DNA from: Strigamia acuminata
Lineage: Eukaryota > Arthropoda > Chilopoda > Geophilomorpha > Linotaeniidae
DNA: 64,000 nucleotides
NCBI GenBank assembly: GCA_949358305.1
Contig: OX442314.1
Span: 35,397,608-35,461,607 of the forward strand
Direction of reading: 5' to 3'
Shown: positions 20,902 through 32,383 of the stretch, piece by piece
Layout: each line of letters starts with the position of its first letter
Position numbering within the stretch: the first letter of the stretch is position 1
Position numbers and translations under genes: made by a program
The notes under the pieces: model-generated
Databases searched by the model: none
Told to the model about the DNA's origin: nothing
The model's input: only the letters and a program-made list of their open reading frames with translations

Positions 20902-23900
20902 ACGCCTACCGCCTCGGAAAACAAACTAACACCATCTCAAATTTTAGATGAATTTTTAAATACTCAAATTAAATTAGAGGTTGCAAATAATTTAATATTT
21001 CCAAAAATTGATGTTTCCAGTTTAAGGCTTGTGCTGCAAAATGAAAACATCACCGAAGAATTTTTTAAAGAAAAAGTTCAACAAATAAAAGTTGATTGGG
21101 AATCTAAAATAAAAGATGCTGTTATTTTACTAGATGAAAAAGCTAGGCCAACACCTGAAGTTATTGAAAGATCAGATAAAATTGATTTACCTGGTCTTGA
21201 TGAATGCATTGAAAAATTAATGGCTACAACGCTAGTCACTAATGATTTATTGGACGAATTACCATTGGATCCGCCGATAGAAATTAAGCCACCGCGACGT
21301 TTTAAGTGCAAGTACGCGGACATACCAAACAGCAATGATTTGCCGACGATTCGATTGCAGACGGCAAACGGTATGATAACAGGGATGTTAGACTCTGGAG
21401 CTAATCGAAGCTTCATGGCATACTCCGTAGTAATTTCACTGAAGCTGGAAGATGAAATTCGACCAATAGGACCAGACGTGAGAGTTACAACTGCTTCCGA
21501 AGATGTAGTCCCTGAAGGAACCCTCCTGCTTTCTTTTGCGTGGACACACGGGATGTTAAGCCATCCATTCATAATTTTAAGAAATAAATATCCTATTATT
21601 TTATTAGGATGTGATTTCATGAATCGACTCAACATACAACCAAATCCTAAGACGATGTCTTGGAATTTTGTTAAGACTTTGAAAGAAGATTTACCTTTTG
21701 TTCCTCAAGCAATTCTTGATCGTTATCAAGAGTTCCTTGATCCACCCGAAGAAATCATGAAAAGCGACTTTATTAAAGCAAATCACATGAAAGCTGGTTC
21801 AGTCACTGCGTGTCAAGCTAAAGTTGCAAATGAAGAAAATATAGTACAAAGACTTGTTAGCGACGCTAATTTGTCAATGGAAAATAATTTAATGCTTGAA
21901 AAAGTATTAAAGAAACATGAAAAGATTTTATCACGCCGACCAGGTAGAACACACCTCGTTAGGCATGAAATTAAACTGGACACTGAAGTTCCAATTAGAG
22001 TTCCGTTTAAAAGCGTAAATCCACAAAAACGTGAAATTATCCGTCAAATCTGTCAAGATATGTTGGATAATGGATACGTTGAACAAGCCACTGGAGACTA
22101 TGGAATGCGAATAGTTCTAGTGATGCGTCCGGATTGTGATCCGAGACTCTGCATTGATTTTAGACCACTCAATGCCCATACATTATACGACCCTCCTCAA
22201 ATGCCCAGCATTGAGGAAATCCTTCGAGAACTCGGAAGATTTGAATGGGTCACAACAATAGATTTGTCAAAAGGGTATTGGCAAATAGAGGTTCATCCGA
22301 ACGACCGTGCGAAAACTGCGTTTTGGAGCCCTTTGGGTCGACTACAATTTCGAGTCATGCCCTTTGGTCTCGTAAATGCGCCGTCAACTTTTCAAAAGTT
22401 GATAGAAAAGATTTTGGGGGATGCCTATCGAAAATTCGCATGGGAATACCTCGATGATATAATTATAATATCTAAAAATTTTGAAGAACACATGATTCAT
22501 CTGGAAGAAATTCTGAGTAAACTTGAAAATGCGAATCTTCATGTTCATCCAGAAAAATCAAAATTTGGCAGAAAAGAACTAACTTTTCTTGGTTACAAAT
22601 TAAGTGTTCAAGGAGTTAGTGTCGACCCTAAAAAAGTCGCCGCCATTAAAGAAATGCCAGCTCCTTTTAATTTGAAAGAGTTGCAAAGATTTTTGGGAAT
22701 GGTGAACTTTTTTCACCGATTACTCAAGAATCTAGCAGTCATGACGGAACCTCTACGTCCTTTACTCAAAAAAGATGTGGAATTTATTTGGTCAGAAATT
22801 CATCAAGAAGCTTTTGATCAAATAAAAAATGCTCTAATGAATGCAGAAACAATGGCCATGCCTGATTTGACAGAACCATTTATTGTGCATACCGACGCCA
22901 GCAGAAAAGGACTAGGCGCCGCGCTTATGCAAATGAGGGAAATCGATGATCAAAATATCGAAGTGCCTTGTGTTTATGCCAGCAGAAGTTTGCAGCCTGC
23001 TGAGATAAATTACAGCGCCACAGAATTAGAATGTCTAGCGGTAATCTGGGCATTACGTAAATTCCGACATTATTTGGAGTTTACTACATTCATAGTTAGA
23101 ACTGACCATCAAGCATTAAAATGGTTGATGCAGTTAGACGAACCTGCCGGAAGACTGGCACGTTGGCAAATGGAGCTGATGCGCTATTCTTTCGAAATTC
23201 AATACATTAAAGGTCCACTAAATGTTTTAGCAGACGCTTTATCCAGATCACCGATTGATAAACCGAAAAATCCTGAAGATGATGGAGATAATGACGAATT
23301 ATTATCTTATTGTCCATCACCACAACGAAATTGGAAAATGGGAAAATTTCATGAGCTTCCTGTCTCCACTTTAGAGGAAAAGGACGATCACGAATTCGTC
23401 AACTATTGGACTAAAATTTATGACCCCTCTGAGGAATCAGATGACGTCATAAGAGCACAAATTTCAAGGAAATTTCAAATTCCTTCGTCAAATGTTTTAA
23501 TAAAAGCATTTGTCGCCAAAGTCGTAGAGCGTCTTGATTGTGAACCTCCCACAAGGGATGACATAATTAAGGCCCAGAAAGAAGATAAAGTTTGCCAATT
23601 GATGCGTAATCTTTTAAATTGTAATCAATTTCCACCTGACGTCACAACGCGACTGCAGAGGAAACAATATAGAAAATACGCAAACACCTTCTTAATTGAA
23701 GATGGCTTATTAATGCAATTTCATCCCACAATGTCTGATGAATTGGGGGAGGATGGGAGAGCACTCTAAGTTTTTGTACCTCAGACATTGAAGTATAAAA
23801 TTATTTGGCTAATGCATGGCCACCCACTTTCTGGCCACCCAGGAATTGCAAGGACTCTTTATCGAGCACGCCGAATTTATACCTGGAAAGGCATGAAATC

Positions 23901-25341
23901 GGACATTACAAGATTCATTCGACATTGCGAGCGTTGTCAAGCTTGCAAGCCTCGAACGAAAGGACAAATTGAAGCAGCGCAAATGGGTCCTTACAGCCCA
24001 TTTGACTGCCTAAGTGTTGATTTGACCGGCCCGAAACCTCGGACGCGCAAAAACAACACACATATTTTAGTCATACTTGACGTGGCAACTCATTGGCCAG
24101 AATTATATCCAATGTGTAACCCCACTGCCGGAAAAGTAGCAAATTGCATTTATCACCTTTCCATGAGCATGGGATTCCCTCGAAAAATTATTTCTGATAA
24201 CGGCCCGCAATTTCGTGCCCAAGTCTTTAAAAAATTTTGTGAAAAGTTCAAGATGGTTCCAACACCAACTTCAACGTATCACCCACAAGCTAACCCGGTT
24301 GAAAGGGTTAACCGTGACATCAAATATCTTGTTGCAATTTATTCATCTGTTCATTCCAAATGGGACGAATATTTGCGTGAATTCGCGTTTAGTTTGAGAA
24401 CTACGGTGACGAGAGGAAGAGACTTCTCTCCCGCATTTCTTAACTTTTTTCGCGAACTCAGAGTACCTTGGGATCCAAGAATACCTGAAGGAATTTTGGT
24501 CGTAGATCCAAAAAACCCACATTTATACGTGCAGAAATTAGAAGCCGTTATCGCCGAAACATATCAACACATGATGTCACATGTGTTAGATTTGCGTAGA
24601 CGAGTGAATCTTAAAAAAGAAGGTAAGAAGTTCTCCAATTTTAAATTAAACGATTTAGTTTGGAGAGATTCTCATGTTTTGTCGAGTGCTGCCCGCGGCA
24701 TTGCAGCTGGCATTGCTGATAAACGAACAGGACCTTATGTAATAACCAAAGTATTACAGGGAGGTTCAGTAGAATTGAGAAAGCTAGAAAATAACGAAAT
24801 ATTTCCAGCTGTCCATTCGTCGGAATTAACTCCGTATTTCCCGAGTTTTGATCAAGAAGTATGGCTCGAAGGCGAAGAAGTCGGTCAAAAGACTGAAAAT
24901 ATAATTAATACGTTAGATGACAATGAATTAAAGAAAATACCAGTCGATAATTCATCTAATCGCCCCCTGGAGTCCGATTTCGTAAACAACGACGTTGAGC
25001 TCCGAGACAGTTTCAAAAAACTTGAAATTGCTAAAAAATTAAATAAAAAGGTGTTTTTAGAAAAGAAACAAAAAACATCTAAAACAAAAGACTCATCTGA
25101 CTCAGTCTCCGATGACAATGAAGACGGCGATTTAAATACAATAAATCCTTCGCCGACAAAGAGATATAATCTTCGGACTCGTAAACCGAGAGGAAAGAAC
25201 AACATGTGTCTTCTCCCCTCGCTAACCTCGAGATCCAGGGATCAACCTTATGACGTCAGGAGCAATTCCTCGAGTCCTAAGGTAACCAATCAACCAATGA
25301 GATTGGATGACGTCGCTAACAGCAACGTTACCCAAACGTAA
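20867..25341 (+). CDS. pol: pol polyprotein (PR-RT-RH-IN) with one in-frame TAA
   Basis: It is expressed by -1 frameshift from gag. Domains in order: aspartic protease with the DSGA active site (about 21,391), reverse transcriptase with MPFGLVNAPSTFQ and the YLDD catalytic motif (22,447-22,458), RNase H with HTDAS (about 22,890), then a TAA at 23,767-23,769. The same frame continues with an integrase: an HHCC zinc module ending CERCQAC (about 23,929), and catalytic D, D and E in LSVDLTG, ISDNGPQF and NPVERVNRD (about 24,017, 24,196 and 24,301). The C-terminal tail after 24,900 is acidic, then basic (RYNLRTRKPRGKN) and could bind nucleic acid. No chromodomain is seen. The lineage within Ty3/gypsy was not determined. 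Confidence 0.92.
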
Positions 25342-25551
25342 CTTCCGGTATTTGAACTGATCACTTCGCGTCTGAGTTCACTTCGATCTCACACGTGTGT
25401 TAAGTGCTCATCTCCAAAAAACCAAAAGCGAAACAATCGGATTATTTCAACGAGATTCTTCAATTGTAAGTAGTTTTTTCTTTGGAATTTTCCAAGGAAA
25501 AACTAATAAATTAATTTTCGTTTTTCTTTTTCATTTGGATTAGTCGTTCAA

Positions 25552-28392
25552 ATGGAAGAAGAGGAACCAAAAGAAGGAAGCGAAGCCGGCGCCAACAGCC
25601 TCGAATTAGAAACAAATTCGACGTTGCATGGTTCCGCAAACACCTCGAATGCATCCGTGGATGTCACAGAAGAATCCGCCGGAGCGTCCGCCGAAGCTCA
25701 AGCCGCTCTGGCCGACGCTGCTGCCCGTTTGCCAGTCACGCCGCCCCAGCCCCGACTTTGAGGAGGCCTATTCGCCGATCCGAACGGCGAAACTCGTGCA
25801 CAGAGACACGAACGGGTAAATAATTTAAAATAAAATTACCTTTCAGTCATGAAAAGTAATTAAAAGTGCATTTTCACTCGGAAAAAGCGAAAAGTTCGTT
25901 GGTAACGTCTTCACAAGAAGGCGCTGCCATTTTTATCATCAGATGGCGCTGTGTCTCGTTTTTGAGGCGTTGCTACGGTAACGCTCCAACATTGAAACAT
26001 AGCCGTCGGAAACAACGTTTTTCACAATTTTTCAAACAATTTTGAAAAATTTAACGAATCTAAACTGTCGAATGAAATCTCACTGTGATTTTATTCACTG
26101 AAAATTCGGAAATAATTATTTTACACTAAAAAATGGATTTTAATTATTTCTTCGAATATTTTACAGATCATCCAGCTTCGGGAGACGCATCTCAAACTGC
26201 ACCCCGATGTTCCGACCGATCCTGGAGTCTGGCGACATGCATTGCCGCCGGAAATCATCAAGTCCAAGGGGAGACTGACGTTTTGGGCGGCCCGACACAA
26301 ATTCTCGAGAGCCCTCAACAAGCGATGGGGAACAAAGTTCCGGATCGCCTATTTAATCGATGGATTCGATCATCGCGACGCCCTCGAGTGGGCAATGAAG
26401 CGCGACACCTTCGGACCACTACGAAACGTGTTGCTCGACTTCGCCTTCGTAGTGATCGCTCAAGAAACGCGAGACCATCGCCGTTACTTCAACGCTCCTG
26501 CGTGGGAGCGTCGACAGATTCTGGAGGACATTTTTCAACGTCTTGATCAAACCAAGGCCGAGGTTGTGCGCCTCTACCACGAATCTTTCCGGCCAACCAC
26601 GGACGGAAGGAGACGTTGGGTGCCGACATGCCAGTCAGAGATGCATCAACTGGCCATGGGCGGATGTTTTCATGCTGACTTCGTGCCGAACCCGTATCCA
26701 GAGCCCGAGCCTCGGGTACCAATAGCTTCCACCATCCACGTGGTGCCACCGCGCTCCACGTCGAGGTCACGTTCATCGAGGTCGCCCTACAGTGGTCGTC
26801 GCTCCTCCCAGACACAGTCGTCGGGGGAAGACGCCATTGGGGGATTACCTCAACTCGAAAAGACTCGCCATCGCTCACATCACCGACACGAGTCGACGCC
26901 ACCAGTGAGACACTCGAAGTCCGTTTCAAGACACTCGTCCCGAAGCCGACCCCGAGTACAATCGCGCCAATCTTCCACGAGGAGTTCACTCTCGTCGCGT
27001 GAAGAAAAATCAAACGCTACAGCACTTAGCGCTTCCTCCTCCTCCGGCCGGATTGACTGGTCGGACGAGATAGCGAAGGAAGATCGACGCATCGCCGCGT
27101 TGCAAGCCGGTCAGGGAGACGTCAACACCTCTTTGCCGTTCGCTTGCCGTCCAGTCACCAGCGACATGCGACCCGATACGTCTGTGCCCGTGCCACAAGT
27201 GACGACGGTCATTCGTTTCGAGGGATCACACATCTCGACAGAACCGTTCCCAGACCAGGAATGCGCTGATCTCTGGAGGCGATTCTCATCGTTTCCTGAG
27301 ACAGCCCAAGCAATGTACCTCGCGCATCTGGACGAATACCAACTCGCCCAGATCCGCGAAGGTGAAAAAGGATGGCAATGGCTTGCCCGAGAGCTGGAGT
27401 CGTGCAAGTCCGACAAGCAACTGCAACGGAAGCTGCAGAAGATGCACAGGAAACTGTCGGAAGGACTACTTAGAATCCTATTCCAAGGAGTCTTTCCAGA
27501 CCTACGAATGGCTCTGGCGGCCGCCACTCGTTTGTGGACCGTGCCGTTAGGGCTTCCACGAGCCTTGTTAGACGATTGGGAGTCAGTTCGCCCCGATCCT
27601 CCGACAATGCTCGCCGAATTAACGCACCAAGCCGAGGCGACTGGCGAAACCCCAGCTGGGTCCGCCATTCGACTACGGCAGGAATGGGCTACACTGAAGC
27701 AGCAGCGCGCAGCGGAACGAGCTACCGCCCGTCCTGCTGGCGCTCCACCATCATCAGCCGCTCCACTCAATGCTGTCGTAGCGGCAACGTCGGGTGTCAT
27801 GCGAGCAACCGAAGCACCGAGTTGCCAACTCTCGTCTCCAATGGAATGGCTCGACAGTGACGACCGCGAGTTCGTCGTGCCTGTGGCCAGCGGTGCAAGA
27901 CCAAAGACGCGCGCCCCGGCTTCGCGCAGATCCAGATCGCTCTCGATCTGCAAGAAGTCGCCGCCACCACCGCCACCTCCAAAGGATTCGCCACCTAGAG
28001 AGAGGGGTTTTAATATGGCAACATACTTAAGCGCCTATCAACGCTTGCGCTCGGTCTATGCATTTTGTCACATAACGAGTGCAACGAAGACGATTCTCCA
28101 GAACAGCGAGGATCTCTGCAACCGAGTCCTCGCGTGGCTGGAGAACCACATCAAGGAACAACAGCCGTGGATCCTCCATCAACGTCTCGTTTTTGCCAGG
28201 ATCACGCCGAAGGACCCGCAGGAGTACTTCGAAATGGGGTTTGGACGAAGGGATGGTGTGAACCGCATAAAACAAGTGTGGCTTCACATCAACCCTGGCT
28301 TCCAGTCAGGACCGAACGCCGGCCGATCTTTGTGCACTGTCACAGAGCACAAAGATCCAAATGATCATTCGACGGACATGTTGCCTAAATAA
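25552..28392 (+). CDS. Spliced third ORF, Arg/Ser-rich, in env position
   Basis: Two coding exons join in phase 0: 25,552-25,815 (acidic, Glu/Ala-rich, begins MEEEEPKEGSEAGA) and 26,167-28,392, across a 351-bp GT-AG intron. A 5' leader intron (25,466-25,543, gtaagt...ttag) lies 8 bp before the ATG. The product would be about 829 aa. A TGA stands in exon 1 at 25,759-25,761. There is no signal peptide, membrane segment or envelope motif, so it is not an env. About residues 250-350 form an Arg/Ser/His-rich tract (SRSRSSRSPYSGRRSS) typical of RNA-binding or splicing-type RS regions. A Pro run, (P)6, is near 27,965. Exon 2 is clearly more GC-rich than gag and pol, which suggests a separate origin, perhaps a captured host gene. 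No family is recognised. Confidence 0.7.
25816..26166 (+). other. Intron inside ORF3 of the gypsy element
   Basis: The donor is cgg|gtaaat and the acceptor tattttacag|atc. Both flanking exons are open in the same frame while the intron itself contains stops. It is far more AT-rich than the exons. Its survival in an RNA-copied element means that full-length genomic RNA must escape this splice. Confidence 0.7.
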
Positions 28393-28550
28393 TTAGGGAA
28401 CATACCCGTCCATTAAAAATAATTCCTTTTTTATTTTTATACTGTAATAAAAAAGAATAAATATATATCCTGTTCCATGTTACTTTGAAACCTTGTGTAT
28501 TTATTCCCGTACTTACCCGTCTCTTCTGGAAAAGAATAAGATTCTTTCTT
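28393..28550 (+). other. 3' untranslated region of the gypsy element
   Basis: Non-coding A/T-rich sequence between the ORF3 stop and the polypurine tract. No feature seen. Confidence 0.4.
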
Positions 28551-28564
28551 AAAAGGGGGGGAAG
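28551..28564 (+). promoter_or_regulatory. Polypurine tract
   Basis: AAAAGGGGGGGAAG ends directly at the first base of the 3' LTR. This is the usual primer for plus-strand DNA synthesis. Confidence 0.85.
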
Positions 28565-29641
28565 TGTGGTGACCTCAAATATTCCTATTTGAGTGCACAC
28601 CATATTTCCAAATTGTCTTATAAACATATTCAACAAGCTTATATGTTTTGTTTCAATGTAAATTGAAATAAAATATATATTAATCAAATATAAAACAAGA
28701 CACAATATTACCCAAATAATATTGTGTTTTGCAGCAAGTTTTGGCCCAGCAACAGCGTCAACCAATCGCGCTGCAGCGTACATTGCTTTGATGATGCTGC
28801 TAGGCGTGTGCCTGGGCGGAGCATCCCTTCCCCTCGCGCGTGCCCGGCTCAATTCTTGCACACGACCCAAAGGCGGCCGTGTGTGATCTTTGTGCAACTC
28901 GTCATCTGCGCAGCTTTACTGAGCAGATTTAGGAGTGAGCCAAACGGTTTTGGCCCACTCTTCCCGCATTCTTGATTCTGCTTCCAAACCATTCACATCT
29001 GTGTCAAACTTATGCCAACCATTGCTAAGTGTGATCTGTGATATCTGGAAGAGTTGAGATTCATTGCTGGTCCGTGCCAACTGTACGGAATAGCGCCTTT
29101 CTGCTTGAATTACTACGCGTAATTTAAGCCATTTCTGTGTGTAAATTGACATTGAGCTTGCTCTGTCAATTTGAAGGCTTTGTGTCGAGTTTAACTCCAC
29201 AAAGCGATCTGTGTAAAGACCGATTGTTACGTCGAGCTTGCTCCGTAATAATCGAACCGCTGTGTGCAAGAAGTGTTCTCGTGTTGAGCTTGCTCCGCGA
29301 GGATTTTAGTATACAGATTCAGAGGCGTATTTTAGCATTGAGTTTACTCCGCTAAAATTCCGCACTCACACGACGCCGTCGACGCCATCTTGGAGCCAAC
29401 GGTCAACTGTGAGTTTATATTGGTGAAGAAGAAACCAGATCGACCCCAAACATTATTATTTTGCATATATCTCCTGTATATTTTTGAACTAATTAAAACT
29501 ATCTAATTTTTCCTTTACTCTGTGTAAAATCATTCCCCTAGACAAACATTTGGCCACAGAGTAGAAGTCCTGTACGGCATCTCTACGACGATTGCTTGAT
29601 AAGTCTCCTCGATTTATTAAGTAAAAACCCGGATCGCCGCA
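28565..29641 (+). repeat. 3' LTR of the Ty3/gypsy element
   Basis: It differs from the 5' LTR at about ten bases and a 4-bp insertion (tatacagattcag against tatattcag, near 29,312). The hairpin array is repeated at 29,143-29,358. The base change in the fifth hairpin (TAGCG to TAGCA) weakens only the top pair of its lower stem. Confidence 0.95.
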
Positions 29642-29645
29642 AATG

Positions 29646-30090
29646 TTGATTGCACTTGGGGCAAAAATAGCTCGGCGCTATTTTAATCTATCTTTATTTT
29701 TCAGTTTTGTTAGCTTCGTAATATCATGTTGAATTCCTTCGAATTCACATGGATATTTATTCCGTCGGTTTCATATTATTACATCTCGCGGTAATTATTA
29801 TTTCTAATAATTACTAGCAATGCTCTTATGATGTACCGTCGGAGCTGCGTCCTGATTGCAGCCAATCAGGACAAAGGATTCTGCAAGGTCTCAGCATAAT
29901 AATAACAATACTATTAAGCTTATACTATTATGGTGTCAGTCTGTGGCTTGACTGCCAAGACCGACACTTATCACAAGAGTGGCGGGTCGTGGCAATTACG
30001 TTCAGAATGACTAAAACTGGCAAGGTCGCTCCAAGGGGACTTGAAGCGACCCGTTGGGTCGTGCTGCAAGAAGAAAGTAAAGCCGAACAC
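29646..30090. other. Intergenic gap
   Basis: Nothing recognised. Several 'ataataa' runs lie near 29,895. Confidence 0.3.
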
Positions 30091-30186
30091 TAAAGTTGTA
30101 GAGCATGGTTTGTTTGCACATTTTTAAGAACATCGGTAACGTTTTCCACACAACTGGGATGTATTTTGGTAGGCAAAAAAGGACTA

Positions 30187-30407
30187 TACTCAAAACCACT
30201 CCAAGGTTGATGAATTCCCCGAGCCGTATCACTGGTGTAGTGGCACAAAAAGTAGCTCATAACACCATATTTGTAAAAAACTCCAGACCATGTGATCGAT
30301 TACCAACATTGTCAAAGGTACAGAACTACTTTTCCACGTAGTAGAACACAGTACACAGTTAGGCGTGAACAGGCAACAATTCATCAACCTTGGAGTGGTT
30401 TTGAGTA
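30187..30407. mobile_element. 221-bp MITE with TA target duplication and known empty site
   Basis: Terminal inverted repeats of at least 30 bp start TACTCAAAACCACTCCAAGG at both ends. TA stands at 30,185-30,186 and 30,408-30,409. The paralogous unit shows the uninterrupted site (gactagctagc, TA at 32,995-32,996). A TA duplication fits a Tc1/mariner-type non-autonomous element. No coding. Confidence 0.92.
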
Positions 30408-30973
30408 TAGCTAGCATGTATAGACACCCATTATTATAACTTCGTTAAATTTTCATCAGGAGCTGCTAAAATACAATTCAACAACATGAAAACATGGTGG
30501 AAACAAAGCTCATTGTAGATAAATCTAAGACCAAACTTATCAATACGCTTCGTTTTATTTCAAACATTTTTTCTCGGAAATAATATTACAAAAATGATGT
30601 TTTTTGAAAATATTTTTAAATTAAATGTTTTTGATGTTTTTTGAAAATATTTTTTTTCTGAGCCTTGCAAGTCCAATAATCTAATATATAATGTATTACA
30701 CACAATTCAAAAAGTGAAATAGAAGTATTATTATTATATACCCGCATGCAAAATATATAATATACCAATAGGTGCGTTCAAATTGGTTAAATAAAAATTA
30801 AGTAAAAATAAGTGAAATAAATGACTTATTATTGAATCATCCTAAATGAAATATTAATATTACTTATCAATCGTAAGTGACAAAAAAGTTAATCAAAATA
30901 AATGGACTAACGAGGTTATCAAACATTAAAGCAGATTTGTCTTTCCCAATTTGAAATCACACAATCATTATAT

Positions 30974-32383
30974 TTACTCATTTGGCACGGAATTAAAATA
31001 AGTCGAAATTTTTCTCTTAACGCTTTCGTAACTTCCAAACTTGGACAAAAACCGGCTCTCTTTTACCGGCAACTCCTTGCAGTCTATCTTTTTCTGCTTT
31101 CCACTTTGCACATTATTCACATACAAAACAGCAAACTCATGCAACCATTCCTTGAGTTCACTAACCAACTTCTCGTCTCGAAAAGCCCGCTTAACATACG
31201 TATCAAACTCCAACCCGCCGTCGCTCAAGATCGAAAAGACACAAGAGCTTCTCGTGCCTGACAGAATTTCAAACTTTCTCTCGTCCCAGTCATCCAAAAT
31301 AACACATTTGATGACGCCAAAATCATAAACCAAACTCAAGAAATCGGCTTTCATCCAATCGTCGCCGTAATTCCACACCTGCAGCAAAAACGGCTTGTAA
31401 ACGACGCGCCAGAGCCCGACGCGCTCCACCTCTTCATTCACTTCAACAACGAGAATCTGAAGATTGAAATTACTGATGAAATTCGCCAAATGAATTATCA
31501 CAGACTGGTCGAATATTTGGCACGGCTTAAGCGTAAAAAGAACAGACTGCAATATATTGAGGGCAAAATCCGAACGGATATACTTCTTCACTTGTTCGTC
31601 GCTCGAATGGCACAACAGGAAGTGAACGATGTTTAAAGACGAATCGTACTCGACGAAATCCCACATTCTGTCAATCATCAGAGGTCGGTGTTCGGCCGGC
31701 GTCGATCGCCAGAAATACGCCGCCGCTAAATCGTGATCGTACAGACTCATCAGCTGGAGAAGAGTATCGTCATCTAAATAAGATAAATCGAAAGGTTCGC
31801 TCATGTATTTTCGAACGGCTACCGAAAAATTTAGATGCATATTTGTCGCTTTCCCGGGTTCCGGTTCCGGCAAAGCAGGAATTTGTTCCTTCAAGCAGAA
31901 ATTGCTCGCCAAGTTGTACAGACTGCCGTTTTGCCTCAAATTCTGCTCGTTTAGCAGCAAATCGAACGTCTTTTCTCGATCAATCGTTCCGTACATGGTC
32001 CAAGCGATGCTGTTAACGTAGTCGCCCGAAGTAGTGTCGTCACACCAAGTGTATTTATTAAGATACATCGCCCAGTCGTGGATTTGCACGCCTATAGTCT
32101 CGATGACGTAGGCCAAGTCCGGTTTGAGTGCGGCTGGAATGTGAATTTTGTTCGCTTCTTTCGACACGGACTCCTCGATTTCGAGCCAGTCTTCTGCATT
32201 CATCTTTATGCCCTGGTTGATTTTTGCGAAATAAGTAGTTATCTTGGATTTGACGTGTTCCTGGCTCCAAAGGAAATTGGCGGCGCTCACCAGTGCAAGT
32301 TTCAGCAAACTGGGACATGATTTGGTCGTGGTTTGTCTGATGTGGTCACAGACAGACGTCACTTTTGCTTCTAGGTTGTCCAT
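30974..32383 (-). CDS. Unrecognised protein, paralogue 1 of a tandem pair (about 469 aa)
   Basis: A single open exon starts at the ATG at 32,383-32,381 (MDNLEAKVTSVCDHIRQTTT). An acceptor-like 'ttttcatgcag' just upstream at about 32,411-32,421 (minus strand) suggests a 5' UTR intron. The protein is all-helical in character with repeated Leu/Trp/Phe-rich blocks (NGSLYNLASNFCLKEQIPAL, then LAAAYFWRSTPAEHRPLM). It has no signal peptide, no membrane segment and no catalytic motif I can name. The look is of a helical-repeat scaffold. The tandem copy is roughly 80 percent identical along its full length, with both frames kept open, which shows that the protein is or was under selection. No function can be given. 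Confidence 0.75.
   Translation of the reverse strand: MDNLEAKVTSVCDHIRQTTTKSCPSLLKLALVSAANFLWSQEHVKSKITTYFAKINQGIKMNAEDWLEIEESVSKEANKIHIPAALKPDLAYVIETIGVQIHDWAMYLNKYTWCDDTTSGDYVNSIAWTMYGTIDREKTFDLLLNEQNLRQNGSLYNLASNFCLKEQIPALPEPEPGKATNMHLNFSVAVRKYMSEPFDLSYLDDDTLLQLMSLYDHDLAAAYFWRSTPAEHRPLMIDRMWDFVEYDSSLNIVHFLLCHSSDEQVKKYIRSDFALNILQSVLFTLKPCQIFDQSVIIHLANFISNFNLQILVVEVNEEVERVGLWRVVYKPFLLQVWNYGDDWMKADFLSLVYDFGVIKCVILDDWDERKFEILSGTRSSCVFSILSDGGLEFDTYVKRAFRDEKLVSELKEWLHEFAVLYVNNVQSGKQKKIDCKELPVKESRFLSKFGSYESVKRKISTYFNSVPNE

Larger units (their letters stand above)
16816..29641 (+). mobile_element. Complete Ty3/gypsy LTR retrotransposon (12,826 bp)
   Basis: Two LTRs (16,816-17,888 and 28,565-29,641) flank gag, pol and a third spliced ORF. 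A 4-bp target duplication, AATG, stands at 16,812-16,815 and 29,642-29,645. The order protease, reverse transcriptase, RNase H, integrase in pol places it in Ty3/gypsy. The length is more than twice a typical gypsy element, mainly because of long gag and ORF3. The LTRs differ at about ten positions plus one 4-bp indel, so insertion is recent. Three in-frame stop codons (gag TGA 20,045-20,047; pol TAA 23,767-23,769; ORF3 TGA 25,759-25,761) show this copy is probably inactive, unless some are read through. Confidence 0.95.

Noticed and set aside
26489-27953. Long minus-strand ORFs (174 and 280 codons) opposite ORF3
   Set aside because: They are shadows of a GC-rich coding exon with biased third positions. 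No motif and no splice context.
25552-28392. ORF3 as a retroviral env
   Set aside because: There is no signal peptide, furin-like site, fusion peptide or membrane anchor. The composition is RS-rich and soluble.
29642-29680. A second primer-site-like word (gcacttgggg) after the 3' LTR
   Set aside because: Only about ten bases match the start of the internal region. There is no adjoining retroelement, so it is taken as chance.
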